Positions 36,561 through 50,428 of a DNA stretch of 64,000 nucleotides are shown here, in pieces. Both the position numbers and the translations under genes were made by a program. The stretch covers positions 34,729,516 to 34,793,515 of the forward strand of contig NC_057766.1 in NCBI RefSeq assembly GCF_010389155.1. The letters are read 5' to 3'. This stretch comes from Erigeron canadensis (taxonomy: Eukaryota > Streptophyta > Magnoliopsida > Asterales > Asteraceae). The notes beneath the pieces were generated by a model, which did not search any database, had not been told where the DNA came from, and was given only the letters and a program-made list of their open reading frames with translations. The stretch's first letter is position 1. Each line of letters starts with the position of its first letter.

Positions 36561-37882
36561 TGAACTTAATTTTTAACATATCTTAACATTGTCACCACCG
36601 TCACCGTCATTATACAGCTGTATTGTGTGAGCATATAACTAGTTACTTATAATGGGATCATGATGCAACATGAGTCGATGATCAACTTTATTACCTATCA
36701 ATGTTGTTGCTCGCTGACAATCACGATGGTCGATCATCATGAGCCCGTCGCTAAATTGTAGCCACAAAAAACAAGTAACATTGTTGCTTGCAAACGAGAT
36801 TTAATGATCCGACTTGTTTCCTTCGCATATTAACATTGCATTAGATAGAAATCCTCTAAAGTTGATCAAACTTTTTGGATCAACTTTAATTAGTCATTGG
36901 ATTAAATTATCTAATAGTCAATATTTAAACATCAAATTTTAATTCTGACCGTTAGATTTTATCCAATGATTAAAGTTGATCCAACTTTACCTATAAAATT
37001 AGATCAACTTTAAAGGATTCTAATCCCATTGCATCGAACTTGGTAATTTCCTTTGCATATTAACATTGCATTTTCCTTAGGTTCATAACTTGTTTTCAAA
37101 CTTTAACTTAAATATATCTCAATTACATTAAAATTAAAAATATCATACGAATTTTAAGTCAAGCAAAAGAGTGTGACATGTCATCTTTATGATAACTTGA
37201 TTTAAAAACATTTATCGGTCCATTTGTTGCCCCGGATGATAATGAATGCTTTATAGTTGTATTAGAAGTCCATTTTTTTTATTTGTACGGATGTTATTCC
37301 AAATTTATACATTAATATAATATCCTGGTAAAAGTATTAAACAAAAAAAATTGCCTAATAGGGAATGATCAGTTGAAGTTGGAAATTAAACATATACTAG
37401 TATATATAGCACGAGAAACAACAAAGATAAATTGTGAAATATTTTATTTGTTTTGAATAGTACGTCGTGAATAACGAACCGAGCAGCCACTTATTATTAT
37501 TATTATTATTGAAAGGATTAAATATTTGGGAGTGTAAATTGTTGAAGAGTGAGTCAAACCCATAACACTTATTTCCTTGATTTTCTGGAATTCAGTTTAG
37601 GTGTGGATTTATGAACGTGGGTTGATTTAGTCATTTCCAGTTATTTTGTTAGTCAATAAGGCCATGTGTCAGTCGTGTCTAGGTGGTTGAGATACTGCGT
37701 ATCTTTTGTTATTTGATTTATGTTTACGTTGTACTTCGCCCCTATATAAGGGTTGCTTGAGTCTATGTCAAACACACCTTCTAGAAATCAAAATTATCAA
37801 TTTAGTTTATTTGATCATTATTCTCTTAAATATAAGGCTTGAAATATCTTAAGAATTTTGCAACTTTTTCATATTGTGTGTA

Positions 37883-38073
37883 TGCATCAAAAATTTTGAA
37901 CATTGTATGTAAGTATCTCGCTAATTTGAACACTTAATGTAAAAATGTATACGTGGCAAACCATATGAGCGCTGCCCACGTAGAAGTTTTTTATTGGTCA
38001 ACGTAAAAATTTTACATTAAGTGTTCAATTAAGCAAGATAATTACATACAACGTACAAAAGTAATTTTTGATA
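37883..38073. mobile_element. Short hairpin MITE
   Basis: Inverted arms: GCATCAAAAATT...GTATGTAA at the left and TTACATACAACGTAC...AATTTTTGATAC at the right, with a second inverted block AACACTTAATGTAAAA. The central spacer holds TGCCCACGTAGAAG. No clear target duplication. Confidence 0.6.
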
Positions 38074-39319
38074 CTTAATTACTTACAATAAAAAAAAGTA
38101 GTAAAGTTATTTACACTTCAAAATACTAAACCTTTATTGAAAATACGTAACTTGTGTATTGCAAGTTTATTAATTTTTCCCGTAACCTTTTAAAATTCCT
38201 GTAAATCAAATCAATTAATGTCACTAATGGACAAATAATTATGTTGTGTGATAAATTATTCGGATGTTCATGGTTCAATTAATGTAATTCTATACAATGA
38301 GCTTTCAATTTCATGTATTTAAAAAGGTCTTTTTTTAATGTCCAACAAAACCCAAATTACAAAACCCAAAACTCCACAGGATGACCTACAACAAATAGTC
38401 TCGCCCAACTGGTTGGAGCCTAATTAGACTTAATGATCCAGTTTAACCATTCCTGAAAAAATCTTACGTGGTATTAATCGGGATTTGGATGTCGGATCTC
38501 ATGTGTAAAATTTAAATACCTTACCACTTCATCTAAATTCTAATCATCTAATAATTGAGTTAACTTATTATGCTTTACACATATTAATTTTACACCCTTT
38601 GTCATTGATGGTGTATGCATAAAAAGTATAAAAAAAACCAAGTGACACACTCTATCCTAATAAATTATGCAGAGACAATTTTAGTTTTTTAGATTAAATA
38701 AGAAAATGATTGTAGCTCTATTGAGACCTAAGAAGAGTGCAGCAAGACACATGGCTGCCATGATCCTGGGAACGATCCCATGAAGTAGTCAAGGCAGGTA
38801 GGCCAACAGAAACTTCCAATTCGCAATATCTAATGTACTTCGTGATACAACTCATCTCATAATTAGGTGGCCCGCAAAAACTATGGCTATAAAACAATAA
38901 TAATGTTTTCTTCCTTATATAGAAAAAAAAGTTATTTTATGCAAGCAGAGAAAAAGTAGATAGTACATATACATTATAATTGGTATTATATTAAGCTTAG
39001 TCTAGTTTATGTCATTTCAAAATAATTTACAATTACTCCAAACAAATATATTTACAAAGAATACTTATTCATTTTTGGTCTTCACTATAATTAAGTGTTC
39101 TTTAACGATATTTTTTGTTTTTATCTACGATGATTAACGAAGATAACAGATGGAGCTAGAAATAAAAACTTTATAACACTCAATTGAAAAACTCATATGT
39201 CGCCATAAAGTAACTATTAATAAATTAATATGTTTTATAAAAGTTTAATTTACTAATAACATAAGTATTTTTTTTCTAACGGTTAATTGATAGTCAATTT
39301 TCAAGGAACACCGGATCAT

Positions 39320-39485
39320 ATATATAATGAATCAGCCAACACAACACTCCAATCCGCTGGAGGTTCAGGAGTTGTTACTGTTATATAAGAAAAATCCTAC
39401 AAACTTGTCACTACAAATAATCGAACCCAAGATCTACGGAAAAAATCAAGGATGCATTTGCCGATTAAACTAGCTTCATTCGCTA
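39320..39485 (-). mobile_element. tRNA-derived SINE-like copy, minus strand
   Basis: On the minus strand TAGTTTAATCGG (39461-39472) matches a pol III A box, and GGGTTCGATTA (39418-39428) matches a B box about 33 nt on. This is the best tRNA-like head in the window, but no acceptor stem supports a functional tRNA. Confidence 0.5.
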
Positions 39486-40398
39486 CTTAAGGTGTTTATA
39501 AATCATTATCAAAAAGTTTTTATTATTTTAAAAATTGTAAATAAAAATTTTGATTCAAGTTATATTGGTTATTAATGTGATATTTAAAAAAGACTTACTG
39601 TTTAAAGGAAGTACCTATAAGATTTTAAATTATAAAATTATTAGACTTCTTGTGTTTTAATAATGTAAATAATATTATAAATTAAATATATTGTTATAAT
39701 CTTTTTATAATAACTTATAAGTAGTTTATACAAGTAGAATATAAGTATATGCATCTTAAAATTAAATGTTAATTACACAAATCATCCTTGTAGTTTATAT
39801 ATTTTCTCACTCGATCCCTCCTCTAACTAAATTGGCCAAAATACTCTTCAACTTTATTTTAGTTTCAATATGCTTTTGAATTACATGCATATATTAATAA
39901 ATGATTGGGAATATGTGACTATGTTAGGTATTTAAGTTTGTGTATAAAATCTTTTACATTTTAATCTATAAAACCATATGAGTCTAATCATTTATTCATC
40001 GATAAATATTAAAAACCTAGTATGTGAGAGGTTATATATCTAAGCTTAAGTACATGATAGTCATATATTTATATTTCTCATATTAATATTGAGTACGGTT
40101 CTTGGAAAAAGTTAGCCTAATGAGGGAATGAAAAGAACATTGATTTTTATCGTTTAGTTACCTTACTTTTTCTTTTAACAATGAAAACATTCGAAACTTT
40201 TTCTTAAAAAAAGAAGAAAATTAAAAAAATATAAAAATACCTTATTTACACGTGTGTACTTACACATTTGTAAAATTTAAAACACTCAACTACAATGATC
40301 TTTATTCTATTTATAATAAAAATTAGAAAATGATTAATCCTCTAAATTATTTACAACCGTGTAAGTTTTATATTTTACAAATGTGTAAAAATACTTAA

Positions 40399-40605
40399 CC
40401 AACTCCACTTAGATGGGTTGACCAGGGGTATCTTTTAAATCTACTATGTGGGCTCAGAAGGTGAGTTTATCCCTAAGGTCTCGGGTTTGAGTATTGGGTT
40501 TCTCATATCAAGGTATTTTCCATAAAGAAGGAGTTGAAGGTCCAACAAATCGTTGGTTCAAATCGCCTCCAACACTTTTGAATCGAAACTAACTTTTCAA
40601 AGAAA
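40399..40605 (+). mobile_element. SINE family copy 2
   Basis: Aligns with 22685-22885 through CCAGGGGTATCTT, CTATGTGGGC, GTGAGTTTATCC, GGTTTGAGTATTGGG (B-box region) and TTTTCCATAA. It ends in an A-rich stretch (about 40600-40611). Confidence 0.6.
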
Positions 40606-41738
40606 AAAAAAGTTGTAAAAATACTTGATTCATTATTTGCTCTTCAAACAAATCCTTTTATGTTCCTTCTTTTCTTAAGATATCATCTCATTTGATACTA
40701 TTTATATTAATATTTAGAAAATTATTGATTCTTTAAATATTAATCTAAAAATTCTCATAAGTTATATGGATGTGACAAGTGGATTTTGCTTAATCTCTTT
40801 TCTAATTTTGCTCCTTGATTATTCACATGTTATCATCCTATAAATTAAGATGATTTTTATGTTAATAAATTAAGAAGATTAATCATTACCCTAATTAATA
40901 TTTATACACAATTTTATTATAAAGTGGGTATGCATGATAAATTTGAAATTAAATTAGATATATATAATGTGAAAATTTAGTTGGGTATATATGTAATAGA
41001 GAAATGCTATAGTTACAAACATTTTTTTACTAACTACTTTTACAAACATATGTGGACCAATAAAGAAATAAGAGAGAGAGTGAAGAAAGAAAAATGAGAA
41101 ATAACTCCATTGATGTTTATTATATATATATATATATATATGGTAACACCGGTAAGAACACTTTTAAAATAAAAACAGTGAGAACACTTAAAAACATCAT
41201 TTTAACGCATTAAAAGTCCATATAATTTCTTTTCACTTAAAAGTAATTCATCCTTATTACATTTTAAAAACAGTTCATATAATCAAACTCTTCGCAATTT
41301 GTTTCAACTTAAAAGTAGATATGAAAAAGGCTGAGATTTAGGAACAAACGTGAAATGTAGTTACAACTTACAACCACTTGGATTTTCGACCAATATTCGG
41401 AAGTCTTTTTCTAATCTACTATTCAGCGATAATATGATGCTTACGTAATAAATAAATGGACGGTCCGAATCATTAATTGGGTCTTTTCATTTTTCCTTTT
41501 TACATGAACAAGTCAACACATACGCGGTTAGGCGTAAAACCGTATTCATATTTTAAGGCGTAAATTCATTCTAGCACATTACCCAGTAGGCCTGTATACA
41601 AGATCCATCAACCTCTGTCCATTTCTGAATTTATTGCCCGCTACGTAAAACCATATCGTTTAAGAAAAACAAAACTTTGATTATGTCGTTGCTTGTTGAT
41701 CATGTGTCAGAATTGAATTCCTTGTTTGAATTTGAGAT

Positions 41739-42207
41739 TTTTATATTATATTATAAAGCAGATTTTCCTTAAATTTTCAACATTGAACTTGAAATTTTCA
41801 ATATTGATTTTAAGTACTTCCTCAAAATGTCCCTCCTATCTATTCAATATTTATTTAAAATAACTATAATACTTTTTTTCTCTCTTCAAATCTCAATCAA
41901 TCATCTTTTTTCTCCACCCTCTATAAATCATTTATTTCTTCAACTCATTCAAAATCTTTTATCTCAAAAACCGTACATCGATAAATTATAAAAATTGTAT
42001 GGGTGTTCTTAAAATTTTATGTTCTTTCATTAGAGATGTCATTCGATATACTTTCGACAAATTTTTAAATCCGAGGGCGGAGCCCGTACGGCTAAGACAT
42101 TTGACTATCATACTCTATGACATATCAACTCCTATAACCTATCATACTTTATGACCTAGGTATCACCCCACCATCTCACCGCCGCAACGCGCGAGTACTT
42201 ACTCTCG
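41739..42207 (+). mobile_element. Helitron-like element carrying the GGCGGAGCCCGT module
   Basis: The start (TTATATTATATTATAAAGCA) resembles the Helitron 5' end at 42978, and the end (CGCAACGCGCGAGTACTTACTCTCG before T) resembles a Helitron 3' end with CTCG in place of CTAG. The middle shares CTTTCATTAGAGAT, a GAGGGCGGAGCCCGTACGG block and TATGACCTA repeats with the element at 32687-33799. Non-autonomous. Confidence 0.4.
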
Positions 42208-42977
42208 TATATCTTCAAACGTAACTTTTCTTGTTTGTTTTGACACTATTTTTTTTTTCTAAAATGTGTTCATCATTGATTTTTGATTATGACCATCTTT
42301 ATAAGTGCCGATGTAGTTGTTACTGATATGATTGCTTGATTGCTTGATCTCTGTAAAATTTGTAGTACCACGTACCACTCATGAAAACTAACAAGCTTGT
42401 TTGTGATTGTGCTTTAATCGAATATAAAAAATATATAACCAATCTTGATTCAAAAATATTTTGATCAAACAATCTCATATTTCTTGCGCCAAATAGATAA
42501 TCTTCCAATGGTGAAGTGTTGATTCAAAGCTACATGTTGCAACATATGTGTAAAAAACAACAATATTTGTAAGATACGTCAAAATCTCATTTACGACGAC
42601 TTGACTTTGAGAATAACATAATGAATAAGCTTTATCACTATTGAAACTCATTGACATTTTGTGAATATAATTTTATAAGTGAACAAAATTCTCATTTGAT
42701 AAATGATTGATTTCAAGCCAATATAATACCAAGTTGTAGTATATTTTTCTCATTGTGAGATTCAATACGAATTCGGATCCATTATTTTATTAACTATGAA
42801 TCTTCAATTTTGATGTCCAATTAGTAGAATTAAACCGTATTAGAAAAAACCAACCCTAATAAATATTTCTACCATTTGACAATTATCTGATATTTTTATT
42901 TATTTTTGTAATTAATATTTCTGATTAGGGAAATGAAGACAATTCGTAGTAGTGGACGGTCCAAAAATGCATGAATA

Positions 42978-43293
42978 TCTATATTACTTTATAAAACAAA
43001 CTGTCTCCCTTTAAGTAATTAAGATTTTAAAATGATCATATTAATTTTTTTTTATTCACTAATATAACATCTTCATCTATTTACCTATAATACCCTTAAT
43101 AAAATAAATTACAACATAGTATTCCAACCCTTGAAAAACCATATTAACCCCTCTTACATTAATTAATTTATATTTACCACTATGCTACCACTACCGTTAC
43201 CGCCGCACATCGTCGCCGCACTGCAGCCGTTGTCACACTTTCGTCGTTACTACCCTCACCGCTGCATGTCGCAGGGCGCGGGCATCCCTTTAG
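42978..43293 (+). mobile_element. Helitron-like non-autonomous element
   Basis: Starts TCTATATTACTTTATAAAAC after an A and ends GGCGCGGGCATCCCTTTAG before T, close to a Helitron end though CTRR is imperfect. The 3' half is rich in CCGCCGCAC and CGCTGCATG motifs, as in many plant Helitrons. Confidence 0.45.
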
Positions 43294-44099
43294 TAAACTT
43301 GAATATATAGAGATTTATGAATGAAAAAGTGGCCCTTTGCAAGTTGTGAAACATTGAATCTTACATAAGGTACCTAAAGACGGATGCATATCATTTCATG
43401 CGATATAGTTCCCCAATGACCATACTTTCGTATTTATTACTTCTTAGCATATGTCAATATCATGTACACTTTTATCCATTAAAATGTCCATACACGATCG
43501 ATAAAGACCGTATTCATGTTTCGATAATTTGACCAAATATAACTAACATTTTTACCATCAATTGTTAAATATATTCCATAGAGCTTCATAGATAAATCCT
43601 ACTGCCTACATATCCCTATATCAAAAATCAAAGGATGTCTGGCAAAGTAAGCAATCAAACAATCATAATTGCTGATTAAATAGTTTGATTGCAGTGACGG
43701 ATCTATGAATGAAAATTAAGCTTGTCCAGGTTTAATTTTTTCCCGTATTCAATTACGGGTCGGGTCGGATTTTCAAAAAAACATCACATATATTAAAAAG
43801 AATTCTTTCACAAAGTACTTATCAACAATTAAGCGAAATTCTCATAATATTTTCTAGTTTTACTTTATCATGACATTAACTCAACTTATATTCCGACCAC
43901 TATCTTAACTACGAAGAAATAAATGGGTTCTTATTATCGTACAATTCTTATTATACGATTAAATGGGTTCTTATTATCATACAATTCTTATTAAGCGAAA
44001 TTCTCATAATATTTTCTAGTTTTACTTTATAACATTTTCTAGTTTTGCTTTAGATTATGTTGTTTTAACCGGGTTCATGCTAGATTGCCTTCTCACCCA
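43294..44099. other. Intergenic DNA, no gene seen
   Basis: AT-rich. CAGTGACGGATCTATGAA at 43693 resembles a hAT-type terminal repeat but no partner was found. A local duplication of AAATGGGTTCTTATTATC occurs at about 43921 and 43963. Confidence 0.4.
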
Positions 44100-44250
44100 A
44101 TACCTATTAGGAGGAAAACTCCTTATTAATTTGTCATAAGGCACAACAATTATCAGAGGTGGATATTGTCACTTCGAAACTCAAACCCAAGTATTCTTGA
44201 ATCCAACCCTTTATTGGAAGGACTTTCTTTTATCAGTGAGCTATTAGGCA
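44100..44250 (-). mobile_element. SINE-like copy, minus strand
   Basis: On the minus strand TAGCTCACTGATAAAAG (44227-44243) is an A-box match and GGGTTTGAGTTTC (44176-44188) a B-box match, about 40 nt apart. Borders are approximate. Confidence 0.45.
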
Positions 44251-46120
44251 AACAACAACAAATTGAGTTTCTACTTTCTAGTATGATGAGTTAGGAATTC
44301 TCCCACGTTGATGACGATATACAATCAATCAATTTAATTATGGAATAAATGTCTTGAAATGTAATTAACTATGATCAAATATTTATTGTAGGAAACAACT
44401 ATAAATTTTGGATATTATATCATACTAACTTGTTAAAATGTCCACATCGTGTAACAGGTTACCTATAAAAGAGATTTCGGTAAATAAGTCAATTATATAT
44501 ATTTCAAAGCTGATGTGGCTTTGGTGACATGGATTTAAACAAAAATATACTCAAAACAATATGCATAATCCATCCATTTAATTAAGGGGTTAACAATTAT
44601 GCTTCTAGCAGCAGTCTATTTCCAGGAGTTTGTGAGGAAGATGATTTTGTATTTACACATGTGATTTTCATAGAGAGAGTTTGTGAGGGGAAAAACATGG
44701 AAGATTTATGTTTCTAGCAACATATTGGTTTTTCTTAAAGGCACCCACAAAATGTTGATGATGATAATGAATAGAAGAAAACCAATCATATTATCATTGA
44801 TATTGATGAGTAGAAGAAAACCATCAGATTATCAATCTAGATAATTGCCAACACAAATCCAACTCTTCACCGCCACATATATTGATCAATATTTACATAA
44901 ATCTACATAGACACACACACAGACATATATATAGATTGACCGACGGTTGTGCTAATGGTGTCGGAAGAAGCTAATGAAAAAGATGTCGGAGGTTTAAGAC
45001 GGTGGTGGTGAAGAAGCTGCCGAAGGTAGAAGACGGTCGTGGTGGTGGGGGTGATATAAATAGTGGTAGTAATAATGGTGGCGGTAACCTAACTTTAAAG
45101 AAAAAGAAAGATAGGTTAAGAACGGATTTTTAGGCCACAACTCCGTCGGACACCACGACGCCAGTGGTTGGGTCTATTTGTGTTAAAAATCAAATCTGAA
45201 AAACAAGGGTATGTATTAATTAAAGCTTTTCCGGTCATCGGAGAAGTTGTTGGAGACCATATGCCGACCAAACCATTACTTGTTTGATTCTCGATTTAAA
45301 CCTCGATCCGTTGGAAAATTTTACAAAAAAAATCACCGTGACTTGTTTGTATCAAAATTCATTTGGGCTGAGCAATAAAGGAACATAATCTGAATATTTA
45401 CCGGTCCTGAATTGAACCTTCGATATAATTTTTGGGGATCTGCTAATATTAAATTTTTTTATTTTTATTAATATCACAAAAAAAAAAGTAGATAGATATC
45501 GAAATATGGAGTGAGTGGCATTTCATTGGCTCCTACGTGGATGAGATTGGGTGAATAAAATTGTAACCAGCTCCATGTCATCATTTATCCGGTTGCATAC
45601 ATAGTTCAGACATTTTAACAAATGACCGTCGTATAATACACACAAATCGTAGTTTGTTCCTACTATATAAATTTGATCATAGTTAGTTACATTTCGAGAT
45701 ACTTAACCCATTAATTATTGGTAGAAGTTTCTTAACTTTTATGTGAAATATACAACAATCATGAACCGATCGTCATATGTCCGAAAAGACGAGATGGGTA
45801 TTCGCGTAATGTAACGGCAGTGGCGGCAACAAGTGGTGATAGTGGCGGTGGTGGTAACGATGTGATTATTAATCTAAAAGTAATTGATGTAAATGGTAGT
45901 GTAGTTATTTTATGGTTAAAAGATGTATTTTTTATAAATAATTTTATTAAAAGTATTATAGAGATATTAGGTGAAAATATTTAAATTAATGAATAGATGA
46001 AATAAATAGTTTGGATAAATATGTTTTTTTTAGGGATATATTGAGGTGAGTTAAGAATGTATTGAAAATTAAGAGTATTTTTGATAATTTAAAGATAAAA
46101 AGTTGAAAAGATGGAAAAAT
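44251..46120. other. Intergenic DNA, no gene seen
   Basis: Contains G-rich stretches of GGTGGTGG type (44930-45090 and 45825-45860) similar to those inside other repeats here, and a short duplication of GAATAGAAGAAAACCA-like sequence near 44770-44822. No exon is convincing. Confidence 0.4.
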
Positions 46121-46925
46121 CAGGGCCGACTCTGAGGTGGTGCAAGGGGTGCAACCGAGCCAGACCCACTCTCTTTAAGGGCCCACTACTTCCAAGAGCC
46201 ATGGTGGTTTGCGGTGGTGGATGACAACCACAAAATTTTTGAAAAATCGTGTTAAAGAAATAAGAACCTTTAATGAGACTAAGCACATCAAAGTAAGAAG
46301 ATGGGAGTGGTAGGCAGCTTGTTGATTCAATTGTTGTTGTTCTGCACGTGGTGGTTTGTGGTGGCGACAACAACCATATATATGCGATACTCTGTATTTT
46401 CTGATGAATGCAAACTTTGGTTAAGAAGAAGAAGTCAAAAACACTTATGGACGATTTGGTAATTTCATTGAGTAAAAGGGGGTTAAATACATGCAGGGTC
46501 GGTTCTTTTATTATTTGTACCTTTAGGATTTTCTTAGTATATACTTTTTAATTTTGAGTGAATTTTTTGGTCAAGAATTTGTGAAAAATATCTTATAATA
46601 TTACATATAACTTGTTCATATATAAACAAGGTTATTTTATAATAAAATAAAACTATCATTATTATAATTATTATTATTAATATTAATATTTTGAAAAGTA
46701 TCTGTTTTGTTTCATTCAAATCACAAATTACGTGAGGTTAAAGTTACAAGCGTTACAAAATCTTTATAAGAAATGTTGAAAAATGTTACTGTCATAATGT
46801 TTTAGGGACTAAATGTTCAAATCACAAATTAATATTGCGTATTTATATTGACTAAATGTTTTAGGGATCCATTTTAGTTTCGAGCCGGGTCCTAAAATTT
46901 TTTTATATTCTCAGAGACGGCACTG
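46121..46925. mobile_element. hAT-like MITE
   Basis: Left end CAGGGCCGACTCTGAG; reversed right end CAGTGCCGTCTCTGAG: 14 of 16 bases match and both fit hAT-type ends. The flanks GGAAAAAT and GGAAGAAT differ at one base in eight if one base of the right end is shared. The interior has GGGCCCAC and GTGGTGG motifs but no transposase; a 94-codon minus frame over the left part looks spurious. Confidence 0.72.
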
Positions 46926-49529
46926 GAAGAATAGTTTGTTTTATAATAAAATATAGATAAGGTACGACAATACGAAGACAGTTTGAATATAACATCTATG
47001 AAGTTATGATAGCAATAATGGGTTACATCGACACATCAACTATGGTTCAATGTCGATGATTGTATTTTTGTTTCGTTGATGAGTTAATTAAACTCCTATG
47101 TATTTTTATTTTGTACCAATAAGTTAGGTAAATGTGTAATTGGTTTGTCGGGTAACGAAAAGTCTTGAGTTTATACTTTGATTAATTGGACGTTGATACA
47201 TACTAAATGGGAAGTGATATTTATACAACAGAATTAGCCGTGTACAATAAAAATACAAATTGTAATACATACTATTGAATTATGCAGAAATTGTTGTAAA
47301 TGTCTAAATTCTGTTGTAGCAATATCATTTTCCATTCTATATAGTTTCGATATATATTTTCAACTAATCCTAATATCCTTACAATGTACGCTAGCTATAT
47401 AGATTGTATTATAAATAAATTCAAATATGTCTTATATATGATTCGCGGGTATGAGATAAATTATGGTTAAAGTAAACGATGATCAAAACTAAGTTATAAT
47501 AAACAATAATGAGTAATGATAAATATAAGATATGATTAGTTAAAATTTGGAATTCACCTTAAATTTTTACAATCACATCAAATCAGAACTTGTAAGCATA
47601 GTGGATGACAACAAATAACCTTGTGATTTCGATCGTAAACTCAAACTTTTGGAGTATTCATGTTAATAACTTATTATTATAGTTAATATAAGTAATAGAA
47701 GTTGAAAATTTGAGAATGTAAAAGAAACAATTTTATTATTGAGAAAACGATCAATCAAATAAGGTCATAACATGTTTTGTATTTATAAGCCAAAAGTTAG
47801 AGTTTAATTTCAAGTTTAATAAGAAAATTGAATCTATATACAATTAAGAAAGCTAATTAAATAAAAAAATTTAAAACGACACATGTCAATCAAGGATTAC
47901 GTCACGTGTCGTTTCAAGAAAATCTTAATTTTGTTAATTTTGTTTTAGTTTATCGATAGATTTGGTGAATAACAAAAATTTAAAAGCGACAAACTTATCA
48001 GTTAATAAGTGATGCTTGGTAGGAGTTGGAGGTTAGAATGGATTGAATTGGATTCAAGAAAGATGGAGTGTCTTTACATAGATTGGACGGTCCAGTAGAA
48101 CTAACTTATATAATTGTATGTCTTCGTACACAATGTCCTCTCCCCCCTTATTTACATGTCGATCGGTATTTATTACTCGTATTTTTTTTATGACCATGAT
48201 TATTTCTAGTACGATTTAAACATATTAAGTTGTCATTATCTATTATCTATCTATTAATATAACCATTAATATAACTAAAAAAAGAAGTTGGAGTACACTT
48301 GCCTTGTCACCCCTAATCTCTCACCTTTATTTTAATACTCTCTCCTTATTAATCCTTTATTTTTTTAATATTTAATTAATAAAAAATGACCGACATTTAA
48401 TAAAAAAAATCTTATAAGCCAACATATGTTAACCATCATCTACGACTCCGTGTTGTGAACAACTCGAAAAAAATCAAAATGTTCGAGATGATCTTTGTTG
48501 ATGAATTGTTATGTATTTTTCAAATTATATACTCTACACTTTTTGTTTCTCTTTTTTATCTAACTAAAGTTGGAAAAAAAAAGCTAAACTGGAATCAATA
48601 TTTATATGAAGTTAATTTTTATATGTTTCTTCTTTAGTTTTCATATTAATTAAGTTGTGACATTAGACATACACTTTTTGTTTCTTTTTTTATTTAACTA
48701 AAGTTAAAAAAAAAACTAAACTACAATCAATATTTATATGGAGTTAATTTTCATATGTTTTTTCTTTAGCTTTCGTATTCATTAAGTTGTGATATTGGTC
48801 ATACACTTTTTGTTTCACAATTACTATAAGATTTATATATATCTTGAGACTACCCGTCCAACTTATAATATATTTAATAGTTATAAATAAGACATAATGT
48901 TGAGATTTAATGAAATTATTATTTTTTAAAATTGTTTTTACATCAAAATTTTTAGTAGGATAATAACGGTATAAATTTATATGTCGAAAGTTGAATTTTT
49001 TTATATGTTAACAATAATTAATGACATATTAAATTTTTATAGTATTGAAATTTAACAGAAATAGATAAAATCATAAAAGATGTTAAAATGAGGGATGTTG
49101 TCATTTTTAGAATTTTTTTTCTATTTTTAGTTATTCTAGTCACTATATACATATCGGATATATTTTTTATTTAAAAATTATAAGACACTAGCAACGTAAA
49201 GTTAAATACTTATGACTAATATTTATTACGCTATATGATAAAATCCTATATAAAGTCATAATATGATAACAACGTACGACATAAAACAATTAAAAATGTT
49301 ATAAAGGAAAAGAATTAAAAATATAGTTACTTGTTATAGTTATAAAATGTAGAAATTACTTTTTATAACTAATGCCTGTATTAATTTGAATTTATTAAAT
49401 TAAATTTAAAAAGTAAAAAAAATATATATAAGACAACATTATTTTGATCTAATGGGTATAATTAAACTTAAACTTTATCTAAGGTTCACACTATTTCAAT
49501 TATGAATTAAGGATTCTTTTTTTTAGGGA
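46926..49529. other. Intergenic DNA, no gene seen
   Basis: AT-rich. It holds a tandem repeat at 48537-48815 (listed) and a Helitron-like TCTATTAATATAACC start near 48249 with no matching end. Short frames here are repeat artefacts. Confidence 0.45.
48537..48815. repeat. About 135-bp tandem repeat, two copies plus
   Basis: CACTTTTTGTTTC recurs at 48537, 48672 and 48804. The units share AACTAAAGTT, AATCAATATTTATATG and TTTAGTTTTC-type blocks. Confidence 0.8.
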
Positions 49530-49538
49530 TCAGATAAA

Positions 49539-50428
49539 GGGATAAAGGCATAGGAGTGTAACCAACTATGACCAAAAGGTTATGTAATGTACCCATCTAC
49601 TTGACTTGATATCTAGTGTAACCAACTTTGTTTTTTTGGGTTAAGTAATGTAAGCAACTGGCTACAAAAGGTTTCTATTAGGTTATATGTAATATATCTG
49701 TATCATCATCATCCTCACTAAAATCGCCGGAAAAATTAAAATCGCGGTAACTTTGTTGTTTCTTCGAATTAAGGCTTGAAACTACCACCAATCGACTCAA
49801 AAATTGATCCCGCACAAACCCTAGTCAAAAGATGTTGAAAATAAAGTTCGCCGGGAAAAAAAGGTGATTTGCCGGAAAAATTAAAATCGCGATAACTTTG
49901 TTGTTTTCTTCGAATTAAGACTTAAAACTACCACCAATTGACTCAAAAATTGATCCCGCACAAACCCAAGCCAAACGATGTTGAAAACAAAGTTTGTCGG
50001 AAAAAATGACGATTAGCCGGAAAAATTAAAATCGCGATAACTTTGTTGTTTTCTTCGAATTAAGACTTGAAACTAACACCGATCGACTCAAAAATTAATC
50101 CCACACAAACCCAAGCCAAAAGATGTTGAAAATAAAGTTCGCCGGAAAAAATGGTGATTCGCCAGAAAAAATGGTGATCAATGATGACTTGTTTGTTGTT
50201 TGATGTTCATGTTGATGATGACGGCTGGAATCTGGAAACAAAGGTGGGAATTTTTTTAATAAAAAAGGAATAAAATTGAAAATGGTAACCTGCAACTTGT
50301 TTGTTAACCGGTTGCTTACATTGCATAACCCAAAAAACAAAGTTGGTTACACTAGACAGCAAGTCGAGTAGATGGGTACATTACATAGCCTTTTGGTCAT
50401 AGTTGGTTCACTCCCATGCCTTTATCCC
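49539..50428. mobile_element. Mutator-like non-autonomous element
   Basis: A perfect 9-bp duplication TCAGATAAA flanks it (49530-49538 and 50429-50437). Ends start GGGATAAAGGCATAGGAGTG and, reversed, GGGATAAAGGCATGGGAGTG; the arms match for about 150 bp at roughly 90% or better. The interior is a 145-bp tandem repeat. Non-autonomous. Confidence 0.93.
49726..50165. repeat. 145-bp tandem repeat, three copies
   Basis: Landmark GCCGGAAAAATTAAAATCGC at 49726, 49871 and 50016, with a partial fourth start at 50161; the period is exactly 145 each time. Units contain TTCTTCGAATTAAG and TGATCCCGCACAAACCC blocks. Confidence 0.93.

Larger units (their letters stand above)
33810..41738. other. Long intergenic region without a recognisable gene
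   Basis: Nearly 8 kb with no exon-like or conserved protein segment seen on either strand. It holds a 105-bp tandem repeat (36345-36560), a hairpin MITE (37883-38073), two SINE-like copies (about 39320-39485 and 40399-40605) and TA runs. The rest is unassigned AT-rich DNA, probably decayed transposons. Confidence 0.5.
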
